DNA of 64,000 nt from Semisulcospira habei (taxonomy: Eukaryota; Mollusca; Gastropoda; Semisulcospiridae). The notes under the pieces were generated by a model. It was not told where the DNA came from. It made no database searches and saw only the letters and a program-made list of their open reading frames with translations. Below are positions 33,411 to 44,675 of this stretch, piece after piece (the stretch's first letter is position 1; every line of letters begins with the position of its first letter). Where the stretch lies: NCBI GenBank assembly GCA_036245525.1, contig BTPG01000006.1:68497786-68561785 (forward strand). Reading direction: 5' to 3'. The position numbers were made by a program, and so were the translations under genes.

Positions 33411-33870
33411 CCATTCAGATCTCCAAAAGGCTACGGATCGACCCTGAAAGTTCAAGGTTTGTGCCAGAATATGGCCTTAGTTTGGCAAAAGCAAGTTTAT
33501 CTATTATTTTGTGAAAAAAATAGAATTTTCAATGTAGTACGTTGAAAATCAAGCTATTCACAAAAATCGACATACTTCGTGCAAAATACCATGACGCCGA
33601 CATAGAGTAGACAGGTTTAGACTTGTTATGTTTGCTTTTTCGGAGATTGTGTCTACCCCCCCCCCCACCCCACCCCATCCCCCCCTCCCCCTCCTCCCCG
33701 CTATAAACAGTTGTTTCACGTTGAGCTGAACCAATGCTCCGGATTTGTGCAGACCCACGGGACGCAACTTAATGAATCCACCTCAGTTTATAGTTAATGA
33801 AATTTGCAAAGTTGCTTCCCTTGGAATGATACGCTCTACTTGCCTAGGGCGGTTTTATCTGGAAACGGGC
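33411..33870. other. Intergenic with family B fragment and C-rich tract
   Basis: GATCGACCCTGAAAGTTCAAG at about 33437 is a family B fragment. C-rich sequence lies at 33656-33700. Confidence 0.5.
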
Positions 33871-33879
33871 TATGCCTTT

Positions 33880-33960
33880 GCCCCCCTACCCCCCCCCCCC
33901 CCCTTCCCCCCCCCCTCCTTCACCCCCCCCCACCACTACCCCCCCCCCTCCCCCATCCCT

Positions 33961-34050
<90 letters not shown>

Positions 34051-34052
34051 TC
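33880..34052. repeat. C-rich tract followed by (AC)n
   Basis: Poly-C-rich stretch 33882-33960 then AC repeat 33966-34050. The proline and His/Thr ORFs are artefacts. Confidence 0.95.
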
Positions 34053-34109
34053 ACCCTTTAACCTCCACTTTCACTTTCCACTGCCGAAGGAGGCAGAATG
34101 TGTTTTTTG

Positions 34110-34264
34110 AAATCATTGTGAATTTAGTGTCTAAAATCCCCAGCCGTCAAAACAAACATGGACACAAAGTGGTTTAACAGCAAGAGGAATAGATCCTCAT
34201 GGGGATCTACACCTCTTGTACTTGGGGTGGTGTTAAGTTTTTTCTCTTCAGTGAAAGGGTTAAG
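34110..34264. repeat. Family A copy with shortened hairpin (A17)
   Basis: GCAAGAGGAATAGATCC joins GGATCTACACCTCTTG directly, so the apex is lost. The right end is CAGTGAAAGGGTTAA. Confidence 0.75.
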
Positions 34265-34344
34265 TTAGTGAGAAATCACCGCGAGGAGGAAGCCGTCCCC
34301 GGGTAAAATGATGTCATCCTCATGATGATCATTTCCCCGCTGAC

Positions 34345-34442
34345 TATTTTAACCATTTGCGTGTCGGTTAGAGGTTTTTTTTTCGCGATGATTCCGGTAG
34401 GAATCATTGCGACAAAAACCGCTAACGACACACACAGTGTTA
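34345..34442. repeat. Family C palindrome (C2)
   Basis: TTTTAACCATTTGCGTGTCGG pairs with CTAACGACACACACAGTGTTAA around GATGATTCCGGTAGGAATCA. Confidence 0.8.
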
Positions 34443-34579
34443 ATAGCACGAGAGGATATTTTACTAGTCACGTTAGGCTGTACAGATTGATGCTGCCGTT
34501 ACACAGTCAATGGCCTTTCCACACTGGGTGGCTGGAATCGGCAATAGCAGTGAAGGAATTAACTCGTACACTGATAGTG

Positions 34580-34675
34580 GTTAACTCATTCAAGGCGCCC
34601 CGCATCAATAGCTGCAGAAGCGTCGTATGGCGCTGCCACAAGCAACGCCATACGACACTAAAGTGTTTCCGATGC
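34580..34675. repeat. Family E palindrome (E1), joined to LINE debris
   Basis: It starts TTAACTCATTCAAGGCGCC, then GCATCAATAGCTGCAGAAG and a CGTCGTATGGCG stem with its complement. The right flank AAAGTGTTTCCGATG is not the usual family E end. Confidence 0.7.
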
Positions 34676-34689
34676 ATGCTGTGACTAAT

Positions 34690-37600
34690 CAGTCCAAATA
34701 CACTTTCATCTTAGTGTTGATGGTAAGCAAGCTGTTGTTCCACACTCTCTTGATCAGGCGAGCCATCGTTGATGCCTTGCCGATTCTGGAGTCCAGTTCG
34801 TTGTCCAGAGAGAGGTTATTGGAGAGGTTATAGTTGAGCCAAGGTATGTAAAGTTCTCCACTACCTCGAGGGTGTGATCGCCTATAGTGATGCAAGGGGT
34901 GCTGACATCCTCGCCCGTGATGTGTGTCTTCGTCAGGCTGACTGACTGAAGGCATGGCATATCAGCAAGGAGAAAAAGATGCCAAAAAGTGTAGGGGCGG
35001 GTACGCAGCCTTGCTTCACGCCGCTTCGGATTTCATTTCGTCATGAAAGGATGTGACCACCTTCAGAAGCTTGGGGCCCCAGGTGGGGGGGGGGGGGGGG
35101 AACATCCGATCCTGTGTAATAGGGTGAAGAGACCTCTTCTGCTGACCAAGTCGAAGTTCTTGGTCAGATCAATGAAGGCGATATAAAGTGGCTGTCTCTG
35201 CTCCCGGCACTTCTCCTGCAGCTGTCTCAATGAGAAGATCATGTCGACTGTTGATCTCTGAGGTCTGAAGCCGCACTGCGCCTCTGGGCAAACGCGTTCG
35301 GCCAACACTTGGAGTCTGTTCAGCACAACGTGGGCGAAGACCTTCCCCACAGTGCTCAACAGGGACATGCCTCAATAGTTATTACAGTCACTGTGGTCTC
35401 CTTTGTTCTTGTAGAGCGTAATGATTTTGGCATCCCGCATGTCCTGAGGGACAGTTCCATCCTCCCAGCACTGAAGTAAAAGCTCATGGAGGTGGTCAAG
35501 GAGGACACTCTTTTTGCCAGCCTTGAGAACCTCTGGGGGAATACTGTCATTGCCTGGAGCTTTACCACATGCTAAGGAGTCAATGGCCTTGCTGAGTTCG
35601 TCTACGTGGGCAGAGTATCAAGTTCTTCCATCACGGACAGGGGGGTGGTGCTCTCCACTGCAGTGTCAGTGACGTCGTCCTCCCTCGAATACAGCTGCTG
35701 GTAGTGCTCGGACCATCTCTCCATCTGCTTGCCGCGGTCCGTAATGATGTCTCCATTAGTGGACCTCAGAGGGGTGATCTTAATGGTGCTTGGGCCAAAT
35801 GCTTTCTTTATGCACTCATACATGGCGCGGATATTCCCATAGTCGGCTGAGAGCTGGATGCTCTGGCAGAGATTCAGCCAATAGTCGTTGGCGCATTCCT
35901 GGCGATCCGCTGAGCGTTACTTCTGGTCTTTCGGAGTGCAGCTAGCGCCTTCTCTGAAGGGTTGCACTTGTAGTCTAGCAGTGTTGCACGTTTGGCTGTG
36001 ATAGCTGGTTCAAGTTTGGTTATTCCTGCTTCAAACCAGTCTGGGTTTCTCCTCTCCCTCTTGCCAAAGGTTGCCATGGCTGAATTGTAGATGGCGTCAC
36101 GAATGTGGCTCCACCTCTCTTCAGCGTTGTTTCATGGGTAGTCCTTGAGGGCCTCTTCCATGGCACTAGCAAAGCGTGTGCACACGTCTGGTACAGATGT
36201 CAGGGTTGTGTTGATATGTGGCCGTCCTTTCCGCTTGTAGTTGTGGATCCGCTTGGGTTGGAGACGTACCTTGCTCCCAACCAGTGAGTGGTCAGTGTCA
36301 CAGTCGGCGCTGTGATAGCTGCGGGTAGTAGGAACGCAGTTCAGCAGTGGTCTTCTGGTAATGATGAGATCCAACTGATGCCAGTGACGTGATATGGGGT
36401 GTCGCCAGGTCACTCGGTGGCAGAGTTTGGTTGAGAAGAACGTGTTTGAGATACACAGGTCGTGGTACGAACAAAATTCTAGCAGTCTCTGTCCATTTTC
36501 GTTGAGCTTGCCGATGCCAACATGACCAATGCAACGGGGCCAAGAGTTGTTGTCGGCTCCAATCCGGGCGTTAAAATCGCCGAGTTGGAATAAGTGTTCT
36601 GTGGTAGGGATCTCTTTGATGGTGGTCTTAAGCTCTTCGTAGAATTCATCCTTTATCACAGCTGAGGAGCAGAGTGTGGGTGCGTAGATGCTCAGAATGT
36701 TGACTGGACCTGAAGAGGTAGAGAGGCGGAGCGAGAGGATTCTGGGTGTGCCTTCAGAGGGCGGCTCAATTGAGGACAGCATGGAGTTGGACATTGCAAA
36801 TCTAACACCGTATATTCGAGGCTCCCCAGGTTCGTTTCCCTGCCAGAAGAACGTGTAATCCTGTTCTCTGAGGCTGCCACTAGAAAGGAGTCTAGTCTCC
36901 TGAAGGGCGGCGATGTCAATGTTCAGTCGTTTCAGCTCACGGTTGATGATAGCTGTCTTTCTGACGTCGTCTAAAATCGTCAGAGTAGCCAGGGCACATG
37001 GTTCTGACATTCCAGCTTGCCAACCGCAAGGCTGACTATTTTTTTCTTTCTTCTTGTTGTTTTGTCTGGTGCAGGGTATACAGTCTGCTCTTCGGTCGTG
37101 TCCCTAAGCCCCAAGCACCCATTGGAGCAGGCAGACTGTGGTGGGTCAGCACCTTACTGAGTGGGGGACTGCCCAGTTTGAGGCGGGCGATAGCTGACCA
37201 GTGGGACGCGATGATCCCTCCCACCGTCGGAAACAACCCGTAGCGCCCGAGCTTACGCCAATCCGCTCTGGGCGTATAACGCGTAACTGCTGTCTCCCGT
37301 GTTGTGTTGTCGCTGGAGCAGCGGCACTGGAGTGACATCTCCAGGGCGCAAGCCTGGGTGAAATGTATGGAGATCCTGGGATGCCCAGTCGTCAAGAACC
37401 CCCTCTGGGCCAAGCTGATGTAGTCCAAAGAAATGCAAAGCAGTACTTTTGGCACCAGTTTGACTGCAGGAGCTGCCAGAACAGTGCGTGAATACAGGTA
37501 GCTGTCCGCCTTCGGGGCTCCACTCCTGATTTGAAGGGTTTACTCCCCCACATTTGGCCGTTGGATCAAGCCTGATCTCCTCCGCCCTTTAGCCGTTGGC

Positions 37601-37880
37601 TGTCAGAAACAGCTCATCCGCCTAGTGGTGCAGTGCGAACACCACCCGCTCACGTGGTTTAGCCCACCAGCTGAGGTGGTTTGCCAGGGTGTGGCGCTTG
37701 GAGCCAGCACGTGAGAGATTAAGGAGATGGATGAGGTCCAGTGATACCTGTCCGACCTATGTAGGGGTGTAGGGGGCTCTGGATAGAGGTAATACTTTTG
37801 CTGTTCGGCAGCTGCGTCCTACATAGGACGGACGGCATCGCTTGTTGTGTACTGTCGCAGTAAATGGACATGTGTTTTTT
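34690..37880 (-). pseudogene. Decayed RTE-like LINE (endonuclease and RT)
   Basis: On the - strand an endonuclease start (RLASWNVRTMCPGYSDD, about 37030-36975) is one frame away from the rest (37010-36132), which holds IAALQETRLL, GDFNARIG, DLIITRR and DTDHSLVG. A TGA at 36129-36131 and further frameshifts follow. RT pieces read VLNRLQVLAERVCPEAQCGF, DLTKNFDLVSRRG (Ala of the usual KAFD replaced by Asn), a poly-G interruption at about 35085-35100, GVKQGCVPAPTLFGIFFS and FTYLGSTIT. The FADD catalytic box is deleted near 34960-34985. The 3' end is missing beyond 34690. 37037-37880 is probably its 5' UTR. It is not functional. Confidence 0.85.
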
Positions 37881-38052
37881 CTTTCACCCAGGCAATTAGT
37901 GCGCACAGAAATACCTAATAAAGAAAAAAACAACAAACGAGATTAGCAAAGACGTTATTGACAAAAGCCATGTTATATCCATTTTTGAAATATGCCAGAC
38001 TTTATTGTTATATGTCGAAAGTGTGCGTACTGGCTTTTGCCAAATAACAGGA

Positions 38053-38285
38053 GGGGTACAACAATTAACCCTTTGCGTATCGGTAGCGATTTTTGTCGCG
38101 ATGATTCCTACAAGAATCATCGCGACAAAAACCGCTACCGATACGCAAAGGGTTAGGTGTTGTATTTGTCTCTTCTAAGCGTGTGTGTTTCCGTTCTTTG
38201 TCAGGCATTTCTTTGGCGCTATTGATTTTTGCTCGCAATTAGGAGTCACTTGTTTGGGTCTAAATTAGCAGTCGCCTTTTGTGGG
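38053..38285. mobile_element. Family H copy containing a nested family C element
   Basis: GGGTACAACAATT and GTGTTGTATTTG are the centre of family H, continuing into TCTTCTAAGCGTGTG. Family C (38065-38156, TTAACCCTTTGCGTATCGG to AAGGGTTAG) is inserted at the apex. Confidence 0.75.
38065..38156. repeat. Family C palindrome (C3), near perfect
   Basis: Arms of about 43 bases, ATCGGTAGCGATTTTTGTCG and its complement, meet at ATTCCTACAAGAAT. Confidence 0.9.
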
Positions 38286-38334
38286 CTTAAATAGCGCCTC
38301 GTGTTTTGACGGCTGACTCGCGGGGGCAATAACT

Positions 38335-38466
38335 GACTTTCAGTGACAGGGTCAGCAAGAGGCAAAGAACCTCATTAGCCCCCGCATCTGCGGGGGCTCA
38401 TGAGGTCCTTTGCCTTTTGCAGTTGCGTGTGGGTTTGCATGTTTCCCGGCCGTGAAAGGTTAAGGG
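38335..38466. repeat. Family A copy with compensated arms (A18)
   Basis: The arm GCAAGAGGCAAAGAACCTC on the left is mirrored by GAGGTCCTTTGCCTTTTGC on the right, both differing from the usual ATAGATCC. The right end is CCGTGAAAGGTTAA. Confidence 0.85.
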
Positions 38467-38586
38467 ACAAAAGACTTAAACAAGCAGTACGCGCAAGTTA
38501 AAAAAGCTCCACTGCGCAATCTCCGATATATTGTGCGCAGTATAATATTGTCGATGAGCAGAAATCGTGAGCAACGCTAGAGCAGA

Positions 38587-38800
38587 TTAACTCATTCTAC
38601 CCCAACACCGAAATCCTTAAGTTTTGCCGCTGTCCTCTGAAGACTGCAATGCAGCGCAGGACACAGATCGACCATGATAGTTCAAGGGTGATGCCAGAAT
38701 AGCTTGGCGCCCATAGGCGCCAAGCTATTCTGGCATCACCCTTGAACTATCATGGTGGATCCTTATCTTGCTGTGGTGTGTCTGGGGTAGAATGAGTTAA
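38587..38800. repeat. Family B MITE, full length, inverted relative to B1
   Basis: TTAACTCATTCTACCCC to GGGGTAGAATGAGTTAA; the asymmetric flanks are those of the 5055-5268 copy in the opposite order. Confidence 0.9.
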
Positions 38801-38959
38801 GGCAAAATGCCTTTAGGCCGACGTCGGACTGAGGCAAGATGTAAACGCAATACGCAGAATTATTTCCTCATGAGATCTCATGGACTCGATGCACAAACTG
38901 TTGTCTTTTGCTGAACTCGTAATATTAATGTTTTTTCTTTGTTTATTGGCTTGATTGTT

Positions 38960-39240
38960 TGTGTTTGTGTGGACATGCTTGCGTGCGTGTGTGTGTGTGT
39001 GTGTGTGTGCGTGCGTGCGAGTGCGTGAGTGTGTGTGTGTTCGTGTTTGTGTGTATGTGTGTGTGTGTATGTGTGTGTGCGTTTGTGTGGGTGTGTATGC
39101 TTATGTGTACGTGCGTGCGTGCGTGCATGTGTGTGTGTGTGCATACGTGCATGTGCGTGCGTTTTTGTTTGTGTGCCTGAGTTTGCTTGTTGTGTGTGTG
39201 TGTTTGTTTATATGTGTGTATATATGTGTTTATATGTGTG
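38960..39240. repeat. (GT)n-rich low-complexity region
   Basis: GT dinucleotides with many GC, TT and AT interruptions over about 280 bases. Confidence 0.9.
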
Positions 39241-39284
39241 TATGTATTTTGGCCGACGTTGGACCCGAGTACATTCTGCTTACC

Positions 39285-39380
39285 CCAACACACAAAGGAT
39301 CCTCGGGCCGACGTCGGGTGCTGTTGGCCCATGCACGACAGCGGCCGACGGCAGCCCGAGGACCTTTGCTTAAAGGGCCG
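39285..39380. repeat. Family F hairpin (F8)
   Basis: GATCCTCGGGCCGACGTCGG pairs with GCCGACGGCAGCCCGAGGAC. Confidence 0.75.
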
Positions 39381-39544
39381 GGTGTCAGACTGGGAAATTG
39401 GCAAGACTGTAAGTTGAGTGAGCAGATGGACACCTGTCTTGTTATCAGGTTCGAATGTGCGGGCAATAACCCGAGCCGGCGGTGACAGAAAGAGGTGGAC
39501 ATCTACCATCACACTGAAACACTTGTCACGACCTACAATGAGAA

Positions 39545-39805
39545 TTGAACCCCTTCCCTGCTACTGCGCGTATATTTTTGTTTATAAATTGAAATCTTTG
39601 TTCATTCAGGGACCAAACGCCAAACCCGTCAAAGAAAGATGGATACGAATTGGTCTCAGCAAGAGGTACAGATCCTCATAAGCCCCCGCAGTCGCGGGAG
39701 AGCTGTGTCACTCATGAGGATCTATGTCTATGTGTCTCTCATGCGGATCTATCTCTATTGCAGTTGGATCGTGTTCATTTTTTCTCGGCAGTGAAGGGGT
39801 TAAAA
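39545..39805. repeat. Family A MITE, full length with internal duplication (A19)
   Basis: It starts TGAACCCCTTCCCTGCTACTG and ends GGCAGTGAAGGGGTTAA. The right arm is partly repeated (GAGGATCTATGTCTATGTG then GCGGATCTATCTCTATTG). Confidence 0.85.
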
Positions 39806-39904
39806 TAATAGTGAAATAAAAAAGGAGCGAACAAGAAAATTTACGAAAGACTTACGTTTGTTGTTCTTGTTCTTGCTGTTTTTTTCTTGCATTTTAATTT
39901 GAAT

Positions 39905-39995
39905 GGTCTAGGTTTAAGCAAGAGACATAAATTCGCATGAACCCCTGCGGCTGCAGGGTATCATGTGAATTTATGTCTCTTGCAGATGGAAGGCT
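39905..39995. repeat. Family A hairpin with compensated arms (A20)
   Basis: GCAAGAGACATAAATTCGC on the left is matched by GTGAATTTATGTCTCTTGC on the right, both unlike consensus. Confidence 0.85.
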
Positions 39996-40025
39996 ATTTG
40001 ATCTATGGATTAGTGACGGGAGAAC

Positions 40026-40188
<163 letters not shown>

Positions 40189-40431
40189 AATGAAATGAAA
40201 TGAAATGAAACGTTATTTCTCAAGGATAAATGATTAGGTGCACAGACCTTTTTTCAATCATGTCCTTGCACACGCACTCACACAACAATATCACGCGCGT
40301 GACTAAAACTAATTAAATTGGAAAGGCAAAACGTGAGCATAAAAAACCCATAAAGAAGAAACAAAAAACAAACAAACGAACAAACCAACAAACAAAAAAC
40401 CCCGTAGTTAGCAGTCACTCACTCACTCACT

Positions 40432-40493
<62 letters not shown>

Positions 40494-40494
40494 A

Positions 40495-40537
<43 letters not shown>

Positions 40538-40539
40538 GG

Positions 40540-40628
<89 letters not shown>
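40432..40628. repeat. (CA)n microsatellite
   Basis: CA dinucleotides with two short interruptions. Confidence 0.95.
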
Positions 40629-40632
<4 letters not shown>

Positions 40633-40930
40633 GAACCTGATTAAACATGAACGTTAGAACTTAGTTTGAACAGCAACAGCAAACTCGACAATACAACTCA
40701 ATGCGCTCGAGTAACGCCGACACAACTACACAACTATGGGCTTAAGTTTCTTTCAGCTGCCGAAATAAGCGGGCTCAGAATGTCACAGTGGACAAAGAAG
40801 GAGCCCCAGTAATGTCGATAGGCAACAAATTCAATAGTTTGGCTCCTGAGAAAGACAAACTAGTTTTGAATATATCGAGGCGCGGCCTTGGTATGGATAG
40901 ATTGTCCCTCGTTGTTTTATAAGGCGTGAT

Positions 40931-40932
<2 letters not shown>

Positions 40933-41018
<86 letters not shown>
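40933..41018. repeat. (GA)n microsatellite
   Basis: Pure GA run followed by a G-run. Confidence 0.95.
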
Positions 41019-41026
<8 letters not shown>

Positions 41027-41114
41027 AGGGGGTCTCCTGAATAAGACTCAAAGCCCGCACGACTACCAAATTTTGAAGATGCAAATGAACTCTAAATAAA
41101 CGAGAAATAGACAT

Positions 41115-41442
41115 AGCCGATTCTCATGAGCCATGCATCTACAGGGGCTTATGAGAATGTGATAAGTTAGGGCTGCAGAGACAGGAAAACAACAAAGTGG
41201 GCAGTGGGCACTTAGCGGAAACTGGAAGATGCTGCTTCCAACGGTGGGAAGGTGTGATAGGGGTGAGGTGGGAGTTGGTGCGGGTGGGGGGTAAGAATAG
41301 GAGCAGGAGATACATGGGGAGGATGTGTGTGTGAAAGATGGAGAGTGTAGTGGTAGTGCCAGGGGCATCTTCGATGATTTTCAGTGGCTTACGCGATGTC
41401 CATAAACAGGTGACTGTCAAGCGTGTTAAAATGTAATGAATT
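41115..41442. other. Intergenic with family A and H fragments
   Basis: GATTCTCATGAGCC/GGGGCTTATGAGAAT at 41120-41158 is a partial family A hairpin. AGGTGACTGTCAAGCGTG at about 41409 is a family H tail fragment. Confidence 0.5.
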
Positions 41443-41657
41443 AACTTGAACTCATTCAGCTCCGACACGCCACGACAAGACATAGATCGAGCGTGATAGT
41501 TCAAGGGTTGTGCCAGAATAGCTTGGCGCCAATAGGCGCCAAGCTATTCTGGTACAACCCTTGAACTATCACGCTCGATCTGTTTCCAGAAGTGTAATAC
41601 AATCTTCAGGGTCAACTTCAAATATGCGGATTTCGGTCCTGGAGCAGAATGTGTTAA
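41443..41657. repeat. Family B MITE with compensated arms (B7)
   Basis: GATCGAGCGTGATAGTTC pairs with GAACTATCACGCTCGATC, whereas consensus has GACCATGATAG; both arms changed together. Confidence 0.85.
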
Positions 41658-41664
41658 TCCAACG

Positions 41665-41885
41665 TAAAGAACGAAGCAAGCAAGTAAGCAAGCAAGTAAG
41701 CAAGCAAGCAAGCATCAAACAAACACACACACACCCATTCACACAATCAAACAATCAAGCAAAACAAACAAACAAACAAACAAACAAACAAACAAACAAA
41801 CCAACCAACCAACCATAGACAAACAATCAAGCAAACAAACAAGCAAACAAACAAACAGACATACAAACACAAGAAAGAGACTGAA
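41665..41885. repeat. AAGC/CAAA low-complexity region
   Basis: Tetranucleotide-like AAGC, then CAAA and CCAA runs. No gene. Confidence 0.9.
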
Positions 41886-42032
41886 ATAGTCACGACAAAG
41901 ACGTGAAGCATGTCTGTCTCTTTTCCAGTAACGTTCGTGTGTATATCAGTAGCCTACCATGAAAAGTTGTTGTATTTCATTTGTCTCTTTCCTAAATTTC
42001 TGACATATTACGCACATCGTCAACACTACTGA

Positions 42033-42112
42033 TTAACTCATTCGAGACGTGCCGCCTCCGGATACTCGGCTTATGCCGCGTAACCGGAGGCTGCACGTCT
42101 GGAATGAGTTAA
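42033..42112. repeat. Family D palindrome (D1), TTAA-flanked
   Basis: TTAACTCATTCGAGACGTG and CGTCTGGAATGAGTTAA, inner arms GCCTCCGG/CCGGAGGC. Confidence 0.85.
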
Positions 42113-42227
42113 CAATGGTGTTGCTTCCTGTATAAATTGCTGCAAGTTGCTTACTATAGAGCACTTTCCAAGTAAAAATGTCTGTTCAGAGCGTTGATCT
42201 CTTCATTGCCGACAAAAACTAAACACC

Positions 42228-42300
42228 ACCAACAACTGCAGTTGCGGGGGGCTCATGAGGATCTATACCTCTTGCTTAAGTCATTTTGTATTTATGTTTC
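42228..42300. repeat. Family A right half (A22)
   Basis: GGGGGCTCATGAGGATC then TATACCTCTTGC without a left arm. Confidence 0.65.
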
Positions 42301-42446
42301 TCTGACAACTAGGTATCTTGAGCGTTGAATTTACAAACACAAAACGTTAAATGTTTAGGGCTTAACGTCTTTTGTCCACCACGAAGGTGATGAATTTACA
42401 AACACATCCTGCGTCTACCTGCAGTCAAGCGCCTGTAATCAATGAC

Positions 42447-42562
42447 ACCCCAATGCGTAAAAGGCCATTGGGCCGACGTCTGTCGCCGTTGGCCCGAGCA
42501 CGGCCGTGCGCTGGCCAACGGCGGCGGACGTCGGCCAGATGGCCTTGTGCGCATTGGGTATG
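42447..42562. repeat. Family F hairpin (F9)
   Basis: CCCCAATGCGTAAAAGGCC pairs with GGCCTTGTGCGCATTGGG; the stem is GC-rich with GCACGGCCGTGC at the apex. Confidence 0.85.
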
Positions 42563-42750
42563 TGGCCTGGCACTAACGAGGTGATTGTTTATTTTCTGTT
42601 GCTTCCCGCATCCACCACCAACACTGATTTGGCGGCATGCGGGTTGTACTCGTAGTCCCAGGAACATTTGTTATTGCCTAGATGTTATTACTAGTCCATG
42701 GAAAATCTATAAATCAACTCAAAAATAAACCGTAGTGATAATTGCAAACC

Positions 42751-43114
42751 ACCATTAGGCAGACGTTAGTAGCAGCCAGCTTGCGCGCAGCTGGCATGTT
42801 GTATATGGGGCCAAAGCCGTCCTGTGTCGGCCTTATGATTAGGCAGACGTTAGTAGCTTGCGCGCAGCTGGCATGTTGTATATGATTAGGCAGACGTTAG
42901 TAGCTTGCGCGCAGCTGGCATGTTGTATATGGGGCCAAAGCCGTCCTGTGTCGGCCTTATGATTAGGCAGACGTTAATAGCTTGCGCGCAGCTGGCATGT
43001 TGTATATGGGGCCAAAGGCGTCCTGTGTCGGCCTTATGATTAGGCAGACGTTAGTAGCTTGCGCGCAGCTGGCATGTTGTATATGGGGCCAAAGGCGTCC
43101 TGTGTCGGCCTTAT
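42751..43114. repeat. 77-base tandem repeat, about 4.6 copies
   Basis: The unit begins GATTAGGCAGACGTTAGTAG and contains GCGCGCAGCTGGCATGTTG. The second unit is shortened to about 45 bases. Confidence 0.9.
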
Positions 43115-43177
43115 GGCTTTTTGAGGACGACGTTTTTTTGGTGTGCGTTGAGAGCGTAAGTCAAAGTTGTTATATGA

Positions 43178-43361
43178 TGAAAGGCACCCCGCATCAATAG
43201 CTGCAAAGTGTCATTTTGAGTTGCCGCCGGGGGAGGGGGTGGGGGAGGGTTGGGGGAGGGGGTTTGGAGGGGGGGGGGGGGAGAGGGTTATCCAAAGAAA
43301 ATCATGATATGTTGTTGCAGTTATCCCTGTGTACGCAGGCTACTTTTGAAATCGAAATGAG
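43178..43361. other. Family E left half and G-rich tract
   Basis: GGCACCCCGCATCAATAGCTG at 43181 is family E. G-rich sequence lies at 43230-43285. Confidence 0.55.
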
Positions 43362-43463
43362 GTCAAAATTCTACCCTTGAATTATCATGGTCGATCCATC
43401 TCCTGCTGTAGTGCATCGGGGCTGAATGGGTTAATGAAATATCGGTGTTTTCTACAGTACAGA
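43362..43463. repeat. Family B right half plus flank, duplicated at 44006-44115
   Basis: CTACCCTTGAATTATCATGG to GGGCTGAATGGGTTAATG and the flank AAATATCGGTGTTTTCTACA recur 640 bases downstream. Confidence 0.8.
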
Positions 43464-43489
43464 TCTAGTTGCAAATAAAGCTGTCAAAG

Positions 43490-43622
43490 GAACAGGGATA
43501 CAAAGTCTTTTCAGCAAGAGGTATAAAGCCTTATGAACCTCCGCAACTGCGGAGGCGCATGAGGATCTATGCCTCTGGCATCTGTGTATCATTTGTTTGT
43601 GTTTCAACAGCGAAGTGGTTAA
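43490..43622. repeat. Family A copy (A23) sharing its TTAA with D2
   Basis: The hairpin is at about 43513-43580 and the right end CAGCGAAGTGGTTAA finishes on TTAA 43619-43622. Confidence 0.8.
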
Positions 43623-43667
43623 CTCATTGGAGACCTATCGCCTCCGCATACGCGGCAAATGAGTTAA
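43619..43667. repeat. Family D palindrome (D2)
   Basis: TTAACTCATTGGAGACC to GGCAAATGAGTTAA; its left TTAA is the right TTAA of the neighbouring family A copy. Confidence 0.8.
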
Positions 43668-43865
43668 TACGAGTACGTAATGTGCCCTAAATGTGGCGTT
43701 TTGTTAGGCACGCTGTCGATAACATTATGTATTTTGCGGGGATACCGTCAGTGTAGAATCATTGTATGATGCTGCAGTCTTGACGCCGTCTATATGAGTT
43801 TGTTGTTGTTGGAAGCATTATGGACAATGTTGTTACTAATATTGTGCCTATTTGTCTTGTTGTTG
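43668..43865. other. Intergenic
   Basis: No feature seen. Confidence 0.4.
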
Positions 43866-44078
43866 TTAACTCATTCAACCCCATTGCCGTATTTCACAAA
43901 TTTTGGAGGGTCATCTAACGACTATGCACTAGTTGCAGGAGATGGATTGACCATGATAGTTCAAGGGTAGTGCCAGACTAGCTTGGCGCCTGTCGGCGCC
44001 AAGCTAATCTGGCACTACCCTTGAATTATCATGGTCGATTCATCTCCTGCTGTAGTTCATCGGGGCTGAATGGGTTAA
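43866..44078. repeat. Family B MITE, full length (B9)
   Basis: TTAACTCATTCAACCCC to GGGGCTGAATGGGTTAA; perfect central GGCGCCTGTCGGCGCC. Confidence 0.9.
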
Positions 44079-44149
44079 TGAAATATCGGTGTTTTCTACA
44101 GTATAGATCTCGGGTTGTTGATCGTGCTGTTGAGTACCGTATTGCTGCC

Positions 44150-44310
44150 TGGAAGCCACAATACAGGCATTCCCCTTCCATGCAACTGTACGCACGCTGT
44201 ACATTTTTATTCCTGAAATCTTTCTTCATTCATAGACCAAAAGCCAACACCGTCCAAGAAACATGGATATAAATTGGTCTTAGCAGGAGACATAGATCCT
44301 CATGAATGCC
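44150..44310. repeat. Family A left part (A24)
   Basis: TGTACGCACGCTGTACATTT, CATTCATAGACCAAAAGCC and GGATATAAATTGGTC precede a truncated hairpin arm ending near 44310. Confidence 0.7.
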
Positions 44311-44381
44311 TATGTTAAAGATGCACTTTTTTCCATACATTTGGCCATATCCTTCTCAGAAAATCGTCCTACCCAAAGGAT

Positions 44382-44444
44382 TTCACAAACCAGATAGGTG
44401 AGGCTAGCGCTGGCAGAATTGTAGAATTCCTCTTGGTTTGTGTA
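44382..44444. mobile_element. 63-base insertion with 13-base duplication
   Basis: It is flanked by CTACCCAAAGGAT (44369-44381 and 44445-44457). Its text (CACAAACCAGATAGGTGAGG, GCTAGCGCTGGCAGAATTG) is the reverse complement of the tail of the foldback at 30525-30960. Confidence 0.8.
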
Positions 44445-44461
44445 CTACCCAAAGGATGCTT

Positions 44462-44540
44462 ACCAGTTTGCGTACAAAGGTCCTCGGACCAACGAGGGCC
44501 GCAGTGGCCCGCGCACTGTCTAGAAGGCAGTTATAGGGAT

Positions 44541-44590
<50 letters not shown>

Positions 44591-44675
44591 ACAGCAACCT
44601 ACAAAGAAAAAGGCCGTAACACAGAAAACTCACCAAAATAATATGAAACAAAATCCACACGAAACACGCTTGCTT
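44462..44675. other. Partial family F arm and (GACA)n repeat
   Basis: AAAGGTCCTCGGACC at 44476 is a family F arm; GACA repeats lie at 44548-44590. Confidence 0.6.

Noticed and set aside
37036..37455. 139-codon - strand ORF
   Set aside because: It lies upstream of the LINE endonuclease in the probable 5' UTR and has no recognisable domain.
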